A stretch of DNA of 58,182 bases from an uncultured Blautia sp. (GCA_934371915.1 CAKROE010000008.1:1-58182), one strand, 5' to 3'; positions 19,423 through 28,475 are shown, numbered from the stretch's first letter. Notes: generated from the letters alone by a model not told the origin. Numbers and translations: made by a program.

Positions 19423-20111
19423 TATACCTTGAAGCGATAACCGACACCCCAGATAGTTTCTATATATTGCGGCTTCGCCGTATTGAATTCGATTTTTTCA
19501 CGGATTTTCTTGATATGGACCGTGACAGTTGCAATATCCCCTACGGATTCCATGTCCCAGATCTGACGGAACAGCTCCGCTTTTGTAAATACACGGTTAG
19601 GATTCTCAGCAAGAAATGTCAGAAGATCAAACTCCTTCGTTGTAAAAGTCTTTTCTTCGCCATTTACCCAGATACGTCTCGCCGTCTTGTCAATCTTGAT
19701 TCCGCGAATCTCAATAATGTCATTCTTTACTGCCCCGGAACCAACCAGCCTGTTATATCTCTCCATATGTGCCTTCACACGTGCAACCAGTTCACTCGGA
19801 CTGAATGGTTTCGTCATGTAGTCATCTGCACCAAGCCCCAGACCACGGATTTTATCAATATCATCTTTCTTTGCTGAGACCATGATGATCGGAATATTTT
19901 TTTCCTGGCGTACCTGACGGCAGATATCAAATCCGTCTATCTCCGGAAGCATCAGATCAAGAATAATCAGATCATATTCTTCTTTGAGTGCTTTTTCAAG
20001 GCCCACATCTCCTCTGTTCGCTATTTCTACTTCAAATCCGGACAGTTCCAGATAATCTTTCTCCAGATCTGCAATTGCTTCTTCATCTTCAATGATCAGA
20101 ATTTTGCTCAT
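19422..20111 (-). CDS. OmpR/PhoB-family response regulator
   Basis: The 229-aa response regulator has an N-terminal receiver (acidic pocket EDEE at 8-11, phosphoacceptor D52 in IILDLMLP, K101 in MTKPF) and a C-terminal winged helix (about 130-229, with ending YIETIWGVGYRF). It is transcribed with the sensor kinase (4-bp ATGA overlap) and the downstream decarboxylase-family gene. The input signal is unknown. Confidence 0.93.
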   Translation of the reverse strand: MSKILIIEDEEAIADLEKDYLELSGFEVEIANRGDVGLEKALKEEYDLIILDLMLPEIDGFDICRQVRQEKNIPIIMVSAKKDDIDKIRGLGLGADDYMTKPFSPSELVARVKAHMERYNRLVGSGAVKNDIIEIRGIKIDKTARRIWVNGEEKTFTTKEFDLLTFLAENPNRVFTKAELFRQIWDMESVGDIATVTVHIKKIREKIEFNTAKPQYIETIWGVGYRFKV

Positions 20112-21256
20112 TTCATAGGTACCTCCTGGTATTTTCTTAAAACAAAGTACATAATCGTTCCGATTCCCTCACGGCTGGTTGCCCATACCTTGCCGCCATG
20201 GTCTTCAAGGATCTTACGAACGATGGAAAGACCGATCCCGCTTCCTCCTTTGGAAGAATTTCGTGAAACATCGGTTCTGTAAAAACGCTCAAAAATATAA
20301 GTCAGGTCTTTGGATGCAATGCCTTTACCGTTATCTTCGATCTCAACCTGTATAAAATCTCCGACATCTTTTACCCGGATCTGGATCACTCCTTTTGGCT
20401 TATCCATATACTTGATCGCGTTGCTGATGATATTATGGATCACACGCCTTATCTGCTCTCCGTCAGCAATGACAAGGACATCCTTTTCGACGTAATTTGC
20501 ATAATAAAGCTGAATGCCTCTCGTCTCCAATTCCAGTCCGACTTCTTCCGCACAGTCTGAAAAATAATCCTCCACATTTAATTTGCTGAATGTATATGGG
20601 ATACGGTTGGTATCAATCTTTGAGTAAAAAGTAAGCTCATTGATCAGATGATCCATCTCATTTGTTTTGTTGTAAATGGTGCGAACATAGCGGTCCATCT
20701 TTTCCGGTGTATCTGCAACCCCGTCCATGATTCCCTCTACATACCCCTTTACGGCTGTGATCGGGGTCTTCAGGTCATGGGAAATGTTACTGATGAGTTC
20801 TTTATTTTCTTTATCGAGAAGGACTTTTTCTTCTGCTGATTCTTTCAGCCGCCGCCTCATCTCTTCGAAGTCCCGGCACAATTCTGCAAATTCATCCGTC
20901 CCGTCTACTTCCAGCACAAAGTCCAGATTACCTTCTTTTATATTTTGCGTCGCTTTTCGTAATTTAACCAGCGGAGCTGCCACACTTCTGTATATCCAGA
21001 GACCGATGGAAACACTTGTAAAAATCAATATCACAAGCGCGGTAAAAAAAAGGTCCTTCGTCATGATCTGTATACTGGTCTGACTGGTTCCTGTATCTGC
21101 AATCGTAATATCATATGCACTTTCCTGCACCGTATCACTGCCCGATGAATTGCGGTGCTGTGCCTCACTGATTCCAAACAGCGTAGCCGCCAGCAAAAGC
21201 ATCGGCATCAGTATGATCATCAGAAAGCCGACGATAATTCTGTTTTTTAATTTCAT
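20108..21256 (-). CDS. HAMP-domain sensor histidine kinase
   Basis: The 382-aa membrane kinase has two helices (about 7-29 and 70-90) flanking a very short external loop of about 40 residues, so it may sense within the membrane or via a partner rather than by a folded external domain. A HAMP linker (about 90-142) follows, then the H-box SNISHDLKTP with phosphoacceptor H160, and an ATPase domain with N box (IHNIISNAIKYM), G1 (DNGKGI), F box and G2 (GSGIGLSI). Partner of the adjacent OmpR-type regulator. Confidence 0.92.
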   Translation of the reverse strand: MKLKNRIIVGFLMIILMPMLLLAATLFGISEAQHRNSSGSDTVQESAYDITIADTGTSQTSIQIMTKDLFFTALVILIFTSVSIGLWIYRSVAAPLVKLRKATQNIKEGNLDFVLEVDGTDEFAELCRDFEEMRRRLKESAEEKVLLDKENKELISNISHDLKTPITAVKGYVEGIMDGVADTPEKMDRYVRTIYNKTNEMDHLINELTFYSKIDTNRIPYTFSKLNVEDYFSDCAEEVGLELETRGIQLYYANYVEKDVLVIADGEQIRRVIHNIISNAIKYMDKPKGVIQIRVKDVGDFIQVEIEDNGKGIASKDLTYIFERFYRTDVSRNSSKGGSGIGLSIVRKILEDHGGKVWATSREGIGTIMYFVLRKYQEVPMK

Positions 21257-21324
21257 GGTATCTATTCACCTCTTGATAAAATCAGCGGACGCGCCACCGG
21301 CGCCTCCTCGATATGCAATAAAAA

Positions 21325-21369
21325 AATGAACGCATATTACGAACCATTTGTTCGATATATGCGTTCATT
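21325..21369 (-). terminator. Intrinsic terminator of metK
   Basis: A 13-bp perfect stem (21325-21337 with 21357-21369) is extended by an inner CGAAC/GTTCG helix and followed on the minus strand by a T7 run. It separates metK from the sensor-kinase operon. A TATAAT (minus strand, in the 5' arm flank) lacks a clear -35, so the kinase operon promoter was not confidently found. Confidence 0.88.
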
Positions 21370-21450
21370 ATATCATATTGCTATATTCTTATCTCTAAAT
21401 TTTCTATTAAATCAGTGAAAAGAGTGTTTTCTTTATCCCTGTTCTGTCTC

Positions 21451-22635
21451 TTAGAGATATTTTTTGAGGTTTTCTGCTTTGTCCAGTTTTTCCCATGGAA
21501 GATCTACATCTGTACGTCCGAAGTGTCCATAAGCTGCAGTCTGTTTGTAAATCGGTCTTCTCAGGTCAAGCATACGAATGATTCCAGCCGGACGAAGATC
21601 AAAGTTTTCACGGATGATCTCAACAAGTTTTCCATCAGAAACTTTACCTGTTCCAAATGTATTTACATTGATGGAAGTCGGTTTTGCAACTCCGATTGCG
21701 TAAGAAAGTTGGATTTCACATTTGTCAGCAAGCCCTGCTGCTACAATATTTTTTGCAACATAACGAGCTGCATATGCTGCGGAACGGTCAACCTTTGTGC
21801 AGTCCTTACCGGAGAAAGCACCGCCACCGTGACGTCCTGCTCCACCATAAGTATCAACGATGATCTTACGTCCTGTCAGTCCACTGTCACCGTGAGGTCC
21901 GCCGATTACGAAACGTCCTGTCGGGTTGATAAAGTATTTTGTCTCATCATCTACCATGTCTGCCGGAATAATTTCATCAAAAACATATTTCTTAATATCT
22001 TCATGAATCTGTTCCTGCGTAACTTCCGGATCATGCTGTGTAGAGCATACAACAGCATCAATACGAATCGGTTTACCCTCTTCGCTGTATTCTACAGTTA
22101 CCTGAGTCTTTCCGTCTGGTCTTAAGTATGGCAGTGTTCCGTCTTTACGAACTTTTGTCAGCTGACGTGCAAGTTTGTGAGCCATGTTGATTGCATATGG
22201 CATATACTCCTCTGTCTCATTAGAAGCATATCCGAACATCATACCCTGGTCTCCGGCACCGATCGCGTCTATCTCATCTTCGCCCATTTTAGCTTCGAGA
22301 GCTTTGTCTACACCCATTGCGATATCTGCAGACTGCTCATCAATTGCAGTGATAACTGCACATGTATCTGCATCAAATCCATATTTGCCACGGGTATAAC
22401 CGATTTCTCTTACGGTATCTCTTACGATTTTCTGAATATCAACGTAAGCACTTGTGGTAATCTCACCCATTACAAGTACAAGACCTGTTGTAGTTGCTGT
22501 CTCACATGCAACACGGCCCATTGGATCTTCTTTCATAATTGCATCAAGAATAGCATCAGAAATGGCATCGCACATTTTGTCCGGATGACCTTCTGTTACT
22601 GATTCAGAAGTAAATAAAATTTTCTCTTTTTCCAT
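21451..22635 (-). CDS. metK: S-adenosylmethionine synthase
   Basis: MetK makes SAM from methionine and ATP. The 394-aa product has the family signatures [16 protein letters not shown] at the N-terminus, [12 protein letters not shown], and [16 protein letters not shown] (catalytic lysines and phosphate-binding loop). Length and motifs are normal. It is preceded by a SAM-I riboswitch about 250 nt upstream, giving feedback repression by SAM, and by three further hairpins whose role is unknown. The ribosome site is AGAGG. Confidence 0.97.
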   Translation of the reverse strand: MEKEKILFTSESVTEGHPDKMCDAISDAILDAIMKEDPMGRVACETATTTGLVLVMGEITTSAYVDIQKIVRDTVREIGYTRGKYGFDADTCAVITAIDEQSADIAMGVDKALEAKMGEDEIDAIGAGDQGMMFGYASNETEEYMPYAINMAHKLARQLTKVRKDGTLPYLRPDGKTQVTVEYSEEGKPIRIDAVVCSTQHDPEVTQEQIHEDIKKYVFDEIIPADMVDDETKYFINPTGRFVIGGPHGDSGLTGRKIIVDTYGGAGRHGGGAFSGKDCTKVDRSAAYAARYVAKNIVAAGLADKCEIQLSYAIGVAKPTSINVNTFGTGKVSDGKLVEIIRENFDLRPAGIIRMLDLRRPIYKQTAAYGHFGRTDVDLPWEKLDKAENLKKYL

Positions 22636-22679
22636 TGTTAAACCTCTTTCTGTAAATAATCAGTCAATTTATGTTCTAC

Positions 22680-22818
22680 GAATTACTCCATTGCTTCGCA
22701 ATTCTCGTAATTCTGCAATCATTCGGAATCCGCAGATTTTTTTCAAAAATCGCTGCTTCCTCATGATTTGAGTCTTCCAAGTTGAAATGTCTTGCCATGC
22801 AAGCATGCCCGACATTTC
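22680..22818 (-). other. Three consecutive hairpins in the metK leader
   Basis: Between the riboswitch terminator and metK the minus-strand RNA can form three hairpins. H1 (22784-22818) pairs GAAATGTC with GACATTTC around an inner CATG/CATG stem. H2 (22717-22768) is a long nested stem: AATCAT/ATGATT, GGAA/TTCC, GCA/TGC and GATTTTT/AAAAATC. H3 (22680-22713) pairs GAATTAC with GTAATTC and ATTGC with GCAAT. None has a T tract. A 71-codon ORF here has no ribosome site and is not called. Confidence 0.65.
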
Positions 22819-22842
22819 ACCTTTGAATCCTTTATAACAATA

Positions 22843-22870
22843 AAGACAGCCCCAACAATAGGACTGTCTT
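22843..22870 (-). terminator. Riboswitch-controlled terminator (metK attenuator)
   Basis: A 10-bp stem (22861-22870 with 22843-22852, one G-U pair) precedes TTTATTGTT on the minus strand. Its 5' arm and loop (CCTATTGTT) can instead pair with AACAATA next to the P1 3' strand of the aptamer, which is the expected S-box antiterminator. Confidence 0.78.
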
Positions 22871-22885
22871 GAATTCGATTTCAAT

Positions 22886-22988
22886 CCTCTTATTGTTCGA
22901 TGACTCGCTCAGGTTGGCACCTTCCTCATAAAAAGGGGTTGCCGTGGCTTCTCAGATCCTTTGTATCTCCACCACTCTGAATAAAAGG
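22886..22988 (-). promoter_or_regulatory. SAM-I (S-box) riboswitch
   Basis: On the minus strand the aptamer shows the S-box order: a 9-bp P1 (CCTTTTATT with AATAAGAGG), CAGAGTGGTGGAG, GATCTGAGAAGCC, GGCAACC, GGTGCCAACC and the closing GAGCGAGTCATCG. SAM binding would stabilise P1, free the terminator and switch metK off. Confidence 0.93.
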
Positions 22989-23015
22989 CCGCTTTATGAA
23001 GTTATTGCAGAACTT

Positions 23016-23044
23016 ACAATATACTTATTTTACATAAATGTCAA
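23016..23044 (-). promoter_or_regulatory. metK promoter
   Basis: On the minus strand TTGACA (23044-23039), a 17-nt spacer and TATTGT (23021-23016), about 30 bp before the riboswitch P1. Confidence 0.75.
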
Positions 23045-23077
23045 GTAGTAACTCTGCTAAATTTTTGACAATTTTTA

Positions 23078-24370
23078 TCATCCAACACGAAGACGGAATT
23101 TCTGGATTTCTTTCTCGCTGGAAACCTTCTCGATCTCAGCACCGAGGCTTCTCAGTTTCTCCTCAAAATTCTCATACCCTCTCTGGATATATACAATATC
23201 GTCTACAACCGTAATACCATCTGCTGCAAGACCGGCAATAACAAGCGCTGCTCCGGCACGAAGATCCGGTGCGCTGACTCTTGCTCCTGTCAGTTTCTTT
23301 ACGCCGTCAATGATTGCGGAATTACCTTCAACCTTGATGTTGGCTCCCATTCTGGAAAGCTCGTCCGCGTATTTGAAACGGTTTTCAAAGATGCTCTCTG
23401 TAACAATACTTGTACCTTCTGCCAGTGCAAGTGTTACGGCAATCTGTGGCTGCATATCAGTAGGATATCCCGGATAAGGAAGAGTCTTTACATGTGTGCG
23501 GTGAAGTCTCTTACCTGCACGAACACGTACTGCATCATCAAATTCCTCAACCTCACATCCGATTTCTTCAAGCTTTGCTGTGGTTGCTTCCAGATGTTTC
23601 GGGATAACATTCTTAACGGTTACATCACCGCCTGTTGCAGCGGCTGCGAACATAAAGGTTCCTGCTTCGATCTGATCCGGAATAATAGAATATTCGGTAC
23701 GGTGAAGCTTCTCAACACCTTTGATACGGATTACATCAGTACCTGCACCCTTAATGTTGGCGCCCATACTGTTCAGGAAGTTGGCGACATCAACGACATG
23801 CGGCTCACGTGCTGCATTCTCGATAATCGTACGTCCTGATGCCATTGCGGCTGCCATCATAATATTGATCGTAGCTCCAACAGACACAACATCAAGGAAA
23901 ATATGACTTCCATGAAGATTTTCGGTTTCTGCAACGATCGCACCATGAAGAATCTTTACAGATGCACCGAGTGCACGGAATCCTTTGAGATGCTGATCAA
24001 TCGGACGACTTCCGATATTGCATCCGCCAGGGAGCGGTACTTCCGCATGTTTATATTTACCAAGTAATGCACCTAACAGATAATAAGATGCACGAATTTT
24101 TTTGATATATTCATAATCAACACTGATATCTGCAATTGTAGATCCGTTGATCTTGACTGTAGATCTGTCGATTCTGTCAACCTTAGCCCCTATCCCGGCA
24201 ATTGCTTCTAACAAAACATTTATGTCTCTTACGTCCGGCAGATTTTCGATAAGGATTGTTTCATCCGTCATAATTGCTGCAGAAAGAATTGCAAGTGCAG
24301 CATTTTTGGCGCCACCTATTTCAACTTCGCCCACTAACGGGTTGCCGCCTTTGATTACATACTGTTCCAT
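23078..24370 (-). CDS. murA: UDP-N-acetylglucosamine 1-carboxyvinyltransferase
   Basis: MurA adds enolpyruvate from PEP to UDP-GlcNAc, the first committed step of peptidoglycan synthesis. The 430-aa protein has the inverted alpha/beta barrel signatures GGNPLVGEVEIGGAKNAA (substrate Lys-Asn pair) and PLPGGCNIGSRPIDQH, with the active-site cysteine at C117; a Cys here is the fosfomycin-sensitive form. Many Firmicutes have two MurA paralogues, so this may be murA1 or murA2. A promoter lies 100 nt upstream. No terminator was seen between it and the metK promoter. Confidence 0.95.
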   Translation of the reverse strand: MEQYVIKGGNPLVGEVEIGGAKNAALAILSAAIMTDETILIENLPDVRDINVLLEAIAGIGAKVDRIDRSTVKINGSTIADISVDYEYIKKIRASYYLLGALLGKYKHAEVPLPGGCNIGSRPIDQHLKGFRALGASVKILHGAIVAETENLHGSHIFLDVVSVGATINIMMAAAMASGRTIIENAAREPHVVDVANFLNSMGANIKGAGTDVIRIKGVEKLHRTEYSIIPDQIEAGTFMFAAAATGGDVTVKNVIPKHLEATTAKLEEIGCEVEEFDDAVRVRAGKRLHRTHVKTLPYPGYPTDMQPQIAVTLALAEGTSIVTESIFENRFKYADELSRMGANIKVEGNSAIIDGVKKLTGARVSAPDLRAGAALVIAGLAADGITVVDDIVYIQRGYENFEEKLRSLGAEIEKVSSEKEIQKFRLRVG

Positions 24371-24471
24371 AAAACACCTCTATAATTATTTTCACTCCGT
24401 AAGCCGAAGCGAATGCCAGAAATAAATTTCTATCTCACTTTCAGACACCCGTCCCGAAAGCTCAATTTCGT

Positions 24472-24499
24472 ATTATAGCATATATTTGCCATTTGTAAA
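24472..24499 (-). promoter_or_regulatory. murA promoter
   Basis: On the minus strand TTTACA (24499-24494), a 16-nt spacer and perfect TATAAT (24477-24472). The transcript would have a leader of about 95 nt with no obvious riboswitch. Confidence 0.72.
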
Positions 24500-24544
24500 T
24501 AAAAATTTCTTCTGTACACTTCTGCTCCCCTGCTTGTACAATAG

Positions 24545-25051
24545 TTACTTTGCTTTCTCTTTTAGTGTTTCCAAAAGAATCTCCAGACTTGCTTCCAGAT
24601 CTTTCCCCTCCTGATCTACCACAATATCTGCATATTTTTCATACAGCGGAGTTCTTTCTTCATACAGACTCTCAAGCGTCTGCCCTTCTCGCAGCAAAAC
24701 ACCACGCCCCTTCAGATTTCCAAGGCGCTTTGCCAGAGAATTCAAAGATAATTTCAAATAAACAACTGTTCCAACAGACTTCAGATGCTTCATAGCTTCT
24801 TCACAGTAGACGACACTTCCACCTGTTGCAATTACAGTATTTTCTGCTTCTATTGAAGCATTTACACGGTTCTCTACATTCTGAAATCCCTCATATCCTT
24901 CTTCTTCGATAATCTGCCACAGACGCCGATTCTCCTGTTTCTGGATGAGAAGATCTGAATCGAGGAACTGATACCCCAACACCTTTGCCAGCACAACACC
25001 AATCGTACTTTTTCCAACTCCCGGCATTCCAATCAATGTTATATTATTCAT
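24545..25051 (-). CDS. aroK: Shikimate kinase
   Basis: Shikimate kinase phosphorylates shikimate on the chorismate pathway. The 168-aa length is normal. It shows the Walker A loop GMPGVGKST (8-16), the shikimate-binding DSD at about 32-34, and ATGGSVV (about 75-81), which corresponds to the GGG/GGS substrate motif; a lid region GRGVLLREG follows. It stands alone rather than in an aro cluster, between murA and a flavin reductase. Confidence 0.9.
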   Translation of the reverse strand: MNNITLIGMPGVGKSTIGVVLAKVLGYQFLDSDLLIQKQENRRLWQIIEEEGYEGFQNVENRVNASIEAENTVIATGGSVVYCEEAMKHLKSVGTVVYLKLSLNSLAKRLGNLKGRGVLLREGQTLESLYEERTPLYEKYADIVVDQEGKDLEASLEILLETLKEKAK

Positions 25052-25130
25052 AAAGTGTTTTCTCCCGTTTTATAAATTGCTTAACGTATATTTTATCATA
25101 AACACTGTAATTCTGCAATCCCTTTTAAAA

Positions 25131-25736
25131 TCAGGCTTTGCGGCCTTTTTGGGGTGCTTTTTTCGACGTTTTTTTCTTCTTTTTAACACTGTATCCAAAC
25201 GTTCCCAGCTGTTTTCCGATTCCCATATATTCTCCATGAGAATACACAAGTGGTTTTGCAAGATTCAGATCAAAACGATTATTTTCGTCCATATAGTGTT
25301 CGTCTGCATGAACAGCTACTACATCTGCCAGAAACATATGATGGGAACCAAGCTCTTTGATTTCTTTTACTTTGCATTCGATGGATACAGGTGACTCCTG
25401 AATCATCGGTGCACTCACGATATCAGCCTTTTCGCGGGTCAGTCCTGTCTCTTTGAATTTGTCTACATCTCTTCCTGAACGTACACCGCAGAAATCAGTT
25501 GCCTTGGCAAGTTTTTCAGTCGTAAGATTAATGACAAACTCTCCGGTCTCTTTTATCATGTGATAAGAATAACGCTCCGGTCTTACTGAAATATAAACCA
25601 TCGGAGGATTGGTACATATGGTTCCTGTCCATGCAACCGTTATAATATCATCTTCACCTTTACCGTCTGTAGTGCTCACCATAACGGCCGGAAGCGGATA
25701 CAGCATATTACCCGGTTTCCATGTCTGCTTTGCCAT
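25131..25736 (-). CDS. Flavin reductase-family (FMN-binding split-barrel) protein
   Basis: The 201-aa protein has the split-barrel pattern of the flavin reductase/High Molecular Weight rubredoxin-like FMN proteins: PLPAVMVSTTDGKG, ITVAWTGTICTNPPMVYISVRPERYSY, and GEFVINL. The Ala/Thr/Gly loop after the second strand typically contacts the FMN phosphate. A very basic, Lys/Ser-rich tail of about 20 residues is unusual for the family and could bind nucleic acid or be disordered. It lies 18 bp after the pyrophosphatase gene, probably in the same transcript. Physiological partner unknown. Confidence 0.82.
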   Translation of the reverse strand: MAKQTWKPGNMLYPLPAVMVSTTDGKGEDDIITVAWTGTICTNPPMVYISVRPERYSYHMIKETGEFVINLTTEKLAKATDFCGVRSGRDVDKFKETGLTREKADIVSAPMIQESPVSIECKVKEIKELGSHHMFLADVVAVHADEHYMDENNRFDLNLAKPLVYSHGEYMGIGKQLGTFGYSVKKKKKTSKKAPQKGRKA

Positions 25737-25754
25737 TTTTTGTCCTCCGTCTGT

Positions 25755-27425
25755 TTATACGTAATCGCCGCCGCTCATCTGTGCGGCCTCCATCAGTGGC
25801 GGGATCAGCTGTTTCTTACGTGATACCACACCTTTCAGATAAATCGTGCCGTTTTCCGGCTGCATTTTGAATGCATTTACCGCCATCTCTTCACTTCCCT
25901 CACCATAGAAAAGAAGTTCCGTGGACTGTTCCATAATATTCGTGAGCATAAAGTAAACTCTGGATACTCCGTGTCTGCCACATTCGCTGACCATAAACGG
26001 AAGCAGTCTTTCTTTGATTTCTTTAAGTTCATCTGCATCCATGGAACTGATCTGTCCCACACCGAAGCAGACATCTCCCTCTGCGATAAATTTCTTGTAA
26101 TCCTGATAAAAAATTTCCTCAGGAGATTTATCTTTCAGGTTGCTTCCTGCCTTAAACATCTCTCTCGCAAATTCCTCGATGGAAATATCTGCGATCAGTG
26201 CAAGTGCTCCTGCCGCCATCTTATCCTGCAGTGTGCAGGTCGGAGAACGAAACATCAGGGTATCGGAAATAATTGCTGCGCAGAGAAGTCCCGCGATTTT
26301 TGGTGGAATCTCAAGCTTCTGTTCGCCATACATCTGGTACATGATCGTGCCGGTACAGCCAACCGGCTGGTTGCGGAAACTGATCGGCTGCATCGTCTGC
26401 AGTGTTCCAAGTTTGTGGTGATCGATGATTTCCATAATCTCAGCCTTATCTATATTATCTACAGCCTGGTCTTTTTCATTATGGTCTACGAGAACCACTT
26501 TTTTCCTGTGCATGTCAAGGAAATTACGACGTGAGATCGTACCGATACATTTTCCTTTTTTGTCAATGACAGGGAATGCACGATGACGGTGTTTGATCAT
26601 CACATCCTGAATATCATCTGTAAAATCTTCGGTATTAAATGTTACGAGACTTTCGGTTTTCATAATATATTTCACCGGAATACTCTGGTTAATAAGGCGC
26701 GAGATTGTAAAGGTATCATATGGTGATGAAATGATGATGATATCTTTCTCATGTGCCAGCTTCAGGACCTTTTCGGTCACTTCAATTCCAAGTCCGACGA
26801 TGATACAGCTTACATTCTGTTCAATTGCCTGCAGATGGTCTTCTTCACGGTTTCCCATGATGATCATGTCATTTTCTTCGACATATTCTTTCATTTTATC
26901 CGGGTTGGCAGTTGCTACCATGATCTTTCCCTGAATAAAATAGCCGTGTCCGTTACCTTCGACCACTTTTCCTCCGATAGTCTCGGCAATTCTCTGATAC
27001 TGCGTCCGCGCACGGGAAAGAAGATAACTGTCGGTCGTATCCATGTAAGTTTTGGCAATATCACCGATTGTGATCAGACCTTCCAGAGTACCGTCTTTTT
27101 CTCTGATTGGGAGAGAAACGATGCTGTTTTCCTGCATCAGATCCCATGCATTTTTCAGTGACATGCTCTTGTTTGCCTCAGGACTTAATCGAATATCCAT
27201 ATCCTTTACCTGTGTACCGATATTGCTTAAATATCCCGGTGGCTGCACACCAAAACGGTTCAGTACGTATTCTGTTTCTTCATTGATCTGTCCTGCACGC
27301 TTCGCAATATACTTGCTGTCCTGTGTGGTTCTGTTTTTGATATCACAGTAAGCTATTGCTGAGCAGATAGAATCTGTGTCCGGATTCTTATGTCCGATAA
27401 CAAAAATTTTTTCCTGTTTTTTCAT
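25755..27425 (-). CDS. Manganese-dependent inorganic pyrophosphatase with CBS-DRTGG-CBS regulatory insert
   Basis: This is a family II pyrophosphatase of 556 aa, hydrolysing PPi to phosphate. The DHH catalytic part shows GHKNPDTDS (about 11-19), VDHN and IDHHKLG, and the C-terminal DHHA2 part shows SRKKQLIPPL for substrate binding. Between the first catalytic motif and the DHH motif (about residues 70-305) are two CBS motifs flanking a DRTGG-like domain (NPDKMKEYVEENDMIIMGNREE). In studied Clostridia such inserts bind AMP/ADP (inhibitory) and ATP or diadenosine polyphosphates (activating). It follows the S1-like gene by 29 bp. Confidence 0.92.
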   Translation of the reverse strand: MKKQEKIFVIGHKNPDTDSICSAIAYCDIKNRTTQDSKYIAKRAGQINEETEYVLNRFGVQPPGYLSNIGTQVKDMDIRLSPEANKSMSLKNAWDLMQENSIVSLPIREKDGTLEGLITIGDIAKTYMDTTDSYLLSRARTQYQRIAETIGGKVVEGNGHGYFIQGKIMVATANPDKMKEYVEENDMIIMGNREEDHLQAIEQNVSCIIVGLGIEVTEKVLKLAHEKDIIIISSPYDTFTISRLINQSIPVKYIMKTESLVTFNTEDFTDDIQDVMIKHRHRAFPVIDKKGKCIGTISRRNFLDMHRKKVVLVDHNEKDQAVDNIDKAEIMEIIDHHKLGTLQTMQPISFRNQPVGCTGTIMYQMYGEQKLEIPPKIAGLLCAAIISDTLMFRSPTCTLQDKMAAGALALIADISIEEFAREMFKAGSNLKDKSPEEIFYQDYKKFIAEGDVCFGVGQISSMDADELKEIKERLLPFMVSECGRHGVSRVYFMLTNIMEQSTELLFYGEGSEEMAVNAFKMQPENGTIYLKGVVSRKKQLIPPLMEAAQMSGGDYV

Positions 27426-27454
27426 AAAAATAAAATCCTCTGAATGTCTTTTTC

Positions 27455-28360
27455 TTAATCTAATTTAATATTTGCAAAAAGAGAGCCAAGTGAAGTTGTT
27501 GCCTGCTGTCCGGCATCCGGTACTTCATAGACCTCTTCTTCGATTTCCTTTGCCATCATGTCAGATGCTTCTTTGATGCTGAGACTTAACTTGCCGTCTT
27601 TGATTGCAGTTACTTTAACTTTTACCTTGTCGCCGACTGCCAGCACTTCGGATGGTTTTTTGATTCGTTTTTCACAAATCTGGGAAATATGAACCAGTCC
27701 GGAAAGTCCGTTTCCAAGATCAACAAAAGCACCATACGGCTGAAGGCTTTCTACAGTTCCTTCTGTTACCAGTCCGATCTCAAGGTTTGAAACTTTATTT
27801 TTTCTTTCTTCTTCCGCTTTTTCTCTGAGAATTTCTTTTGCGGAAAGAATTAATTTTTTGCTGTCCTTATCTACATCAATGACCTGAACCTGAATCGGTT
27901 TGTTCAGGTATTCTTCTGTATCCTCTACATAACCAAGTGCAAGCTTGGATGCCGGAATAAATCCACGCACACCTTCTACATAGGCAATTACTCCTGCATT
28001 TGTAATTCCCTTAACTACTACATCAAGAACTTCTCCGGATTTTTTTAATTCTTCCAGTTTATCCCATGCAAGAATGTCAGAAGCTTCCACTCTGGAAAGA
28101 AGGATATTTCCATGACCGTCATCTTTGCGTACAACTGTCGCAGATACTTCATCTCCTTCATGTACTTCTTCTTTGATATTAAATCCCGGCTCTCTGCTGT
28201 AGTCTTCTACCGGAATCACACCTTCTGCATAATATTTCAGATCAAGGATTACTTCTTTTTCATCTACACTGATTACCGTTCCTGTAAGAATATCGCCTTC
28301 TTCTATTTTTTTCATAGATTCTTCCAGTTCTTTTTCATAATCTTTCATTGATTCAGCCAT
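27455..28360 (-). CDS. S1 RNA-binding domain protein (ribosomal protein S1-like)
   Basis: The 301-aa product has three S1 domains, at about 22-85 (GDILTGTVISVDEKEVILDL), 105-175 (VVVKGITNAGVIAYVEGVRGFIP) and 195-265 (GLVTEGTVESLQPYGAFVDLGNGLSGLVHIS). Firmicutes S1 homologues commonly have fewer domains than the six of E. coli and their role in translation initiation is less essential. The third domain is closest to consensus. The tail ends with SLGSLFANIKLD. It is followed by the pyrophosphatase gene. Confidence 0.88.
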   Translation of the reverse strand: MAESMKDYEKELEESMKKIEEGDILTGTVISVDEKEVILDLKYYAEGVIPVEDYSREPGFNIKEEVHEGDEVSATVVRKDDGHGNILLSRVEASDILAWDKLEELKKSGEVLDVVVKGITNAGVIAYVEGVRGFIPASKLALGYVEDTEEYLNKPIQVQVIDVDKDSKKLILSAKEILREKAEEERKNKVSNLEIGLVTEGTVESLQPYGAFVDLGNGLSGLVHISQICEKRIKKPSEVLAVGDKVKVKVTAIKDGKLSLSIKEASDMMAKEIEEEVYEVPDAGQQATTSLGSLFANIKLD

Positions 28361-28396
28361 GATATTCCGTTCTCCTTTACTTTTTTGTTTTATTAT

Positions 28397-28402
28397 ATTA
28401 TA
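28397..28402 (-). promoter_or_regulatory. -10 box for the S1-like gene
   Basis: A perfect TATAAT (minus strand) lies about 35 nt before the start codon; a second copy overlaps it at 28392-28397. No good -35 is found at normal spacing; the expected -35 would fall in the terminator stem at 28418-28438 (TTGGGG is present at 19-nt spacing). Confidence 0.45.
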
Positions 28403-28417
28403 ACACTAAAAATAAAA

Positions 28418-28475
28418 AAAGCCCCAAAATAGGGCTTTATAAACGAGGAGTGCCCCGGCAGTGGTTTACCGGGGC
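28418..28475 (-). terminator. Double hairpin with T tract, end of an upstream transcript
   Basis: On the minus strand a 7-bp GC hairpin (28469-28475 with 28452-28458, loop of 10) is followed after 13 nt by a second hairpin AAAGCCC/GGGCTTT (28432-28438 with 28418-28424) and a T7 run. The second is a clear terminator; together they look like the 3' end of a small RNA or of the transcript of the secreted helical protein. Confidence 0.7.

Noticed and set aside
22669..22884. Minus-strand ORF of 71 aa in the metK leader
   Set aside because: It spans the riboswitch terminator and hairpins H1-H3 and has no ribosome site; the hairpins explain the sequence better.
25100..25125. 14-nt identity (GTAATTCTGCAATC) with the metK leader at 22707
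   Set aside because: The flanks do not match, no hairpin is shared, and a single short AT-rich match is not evidence of a repeat element.
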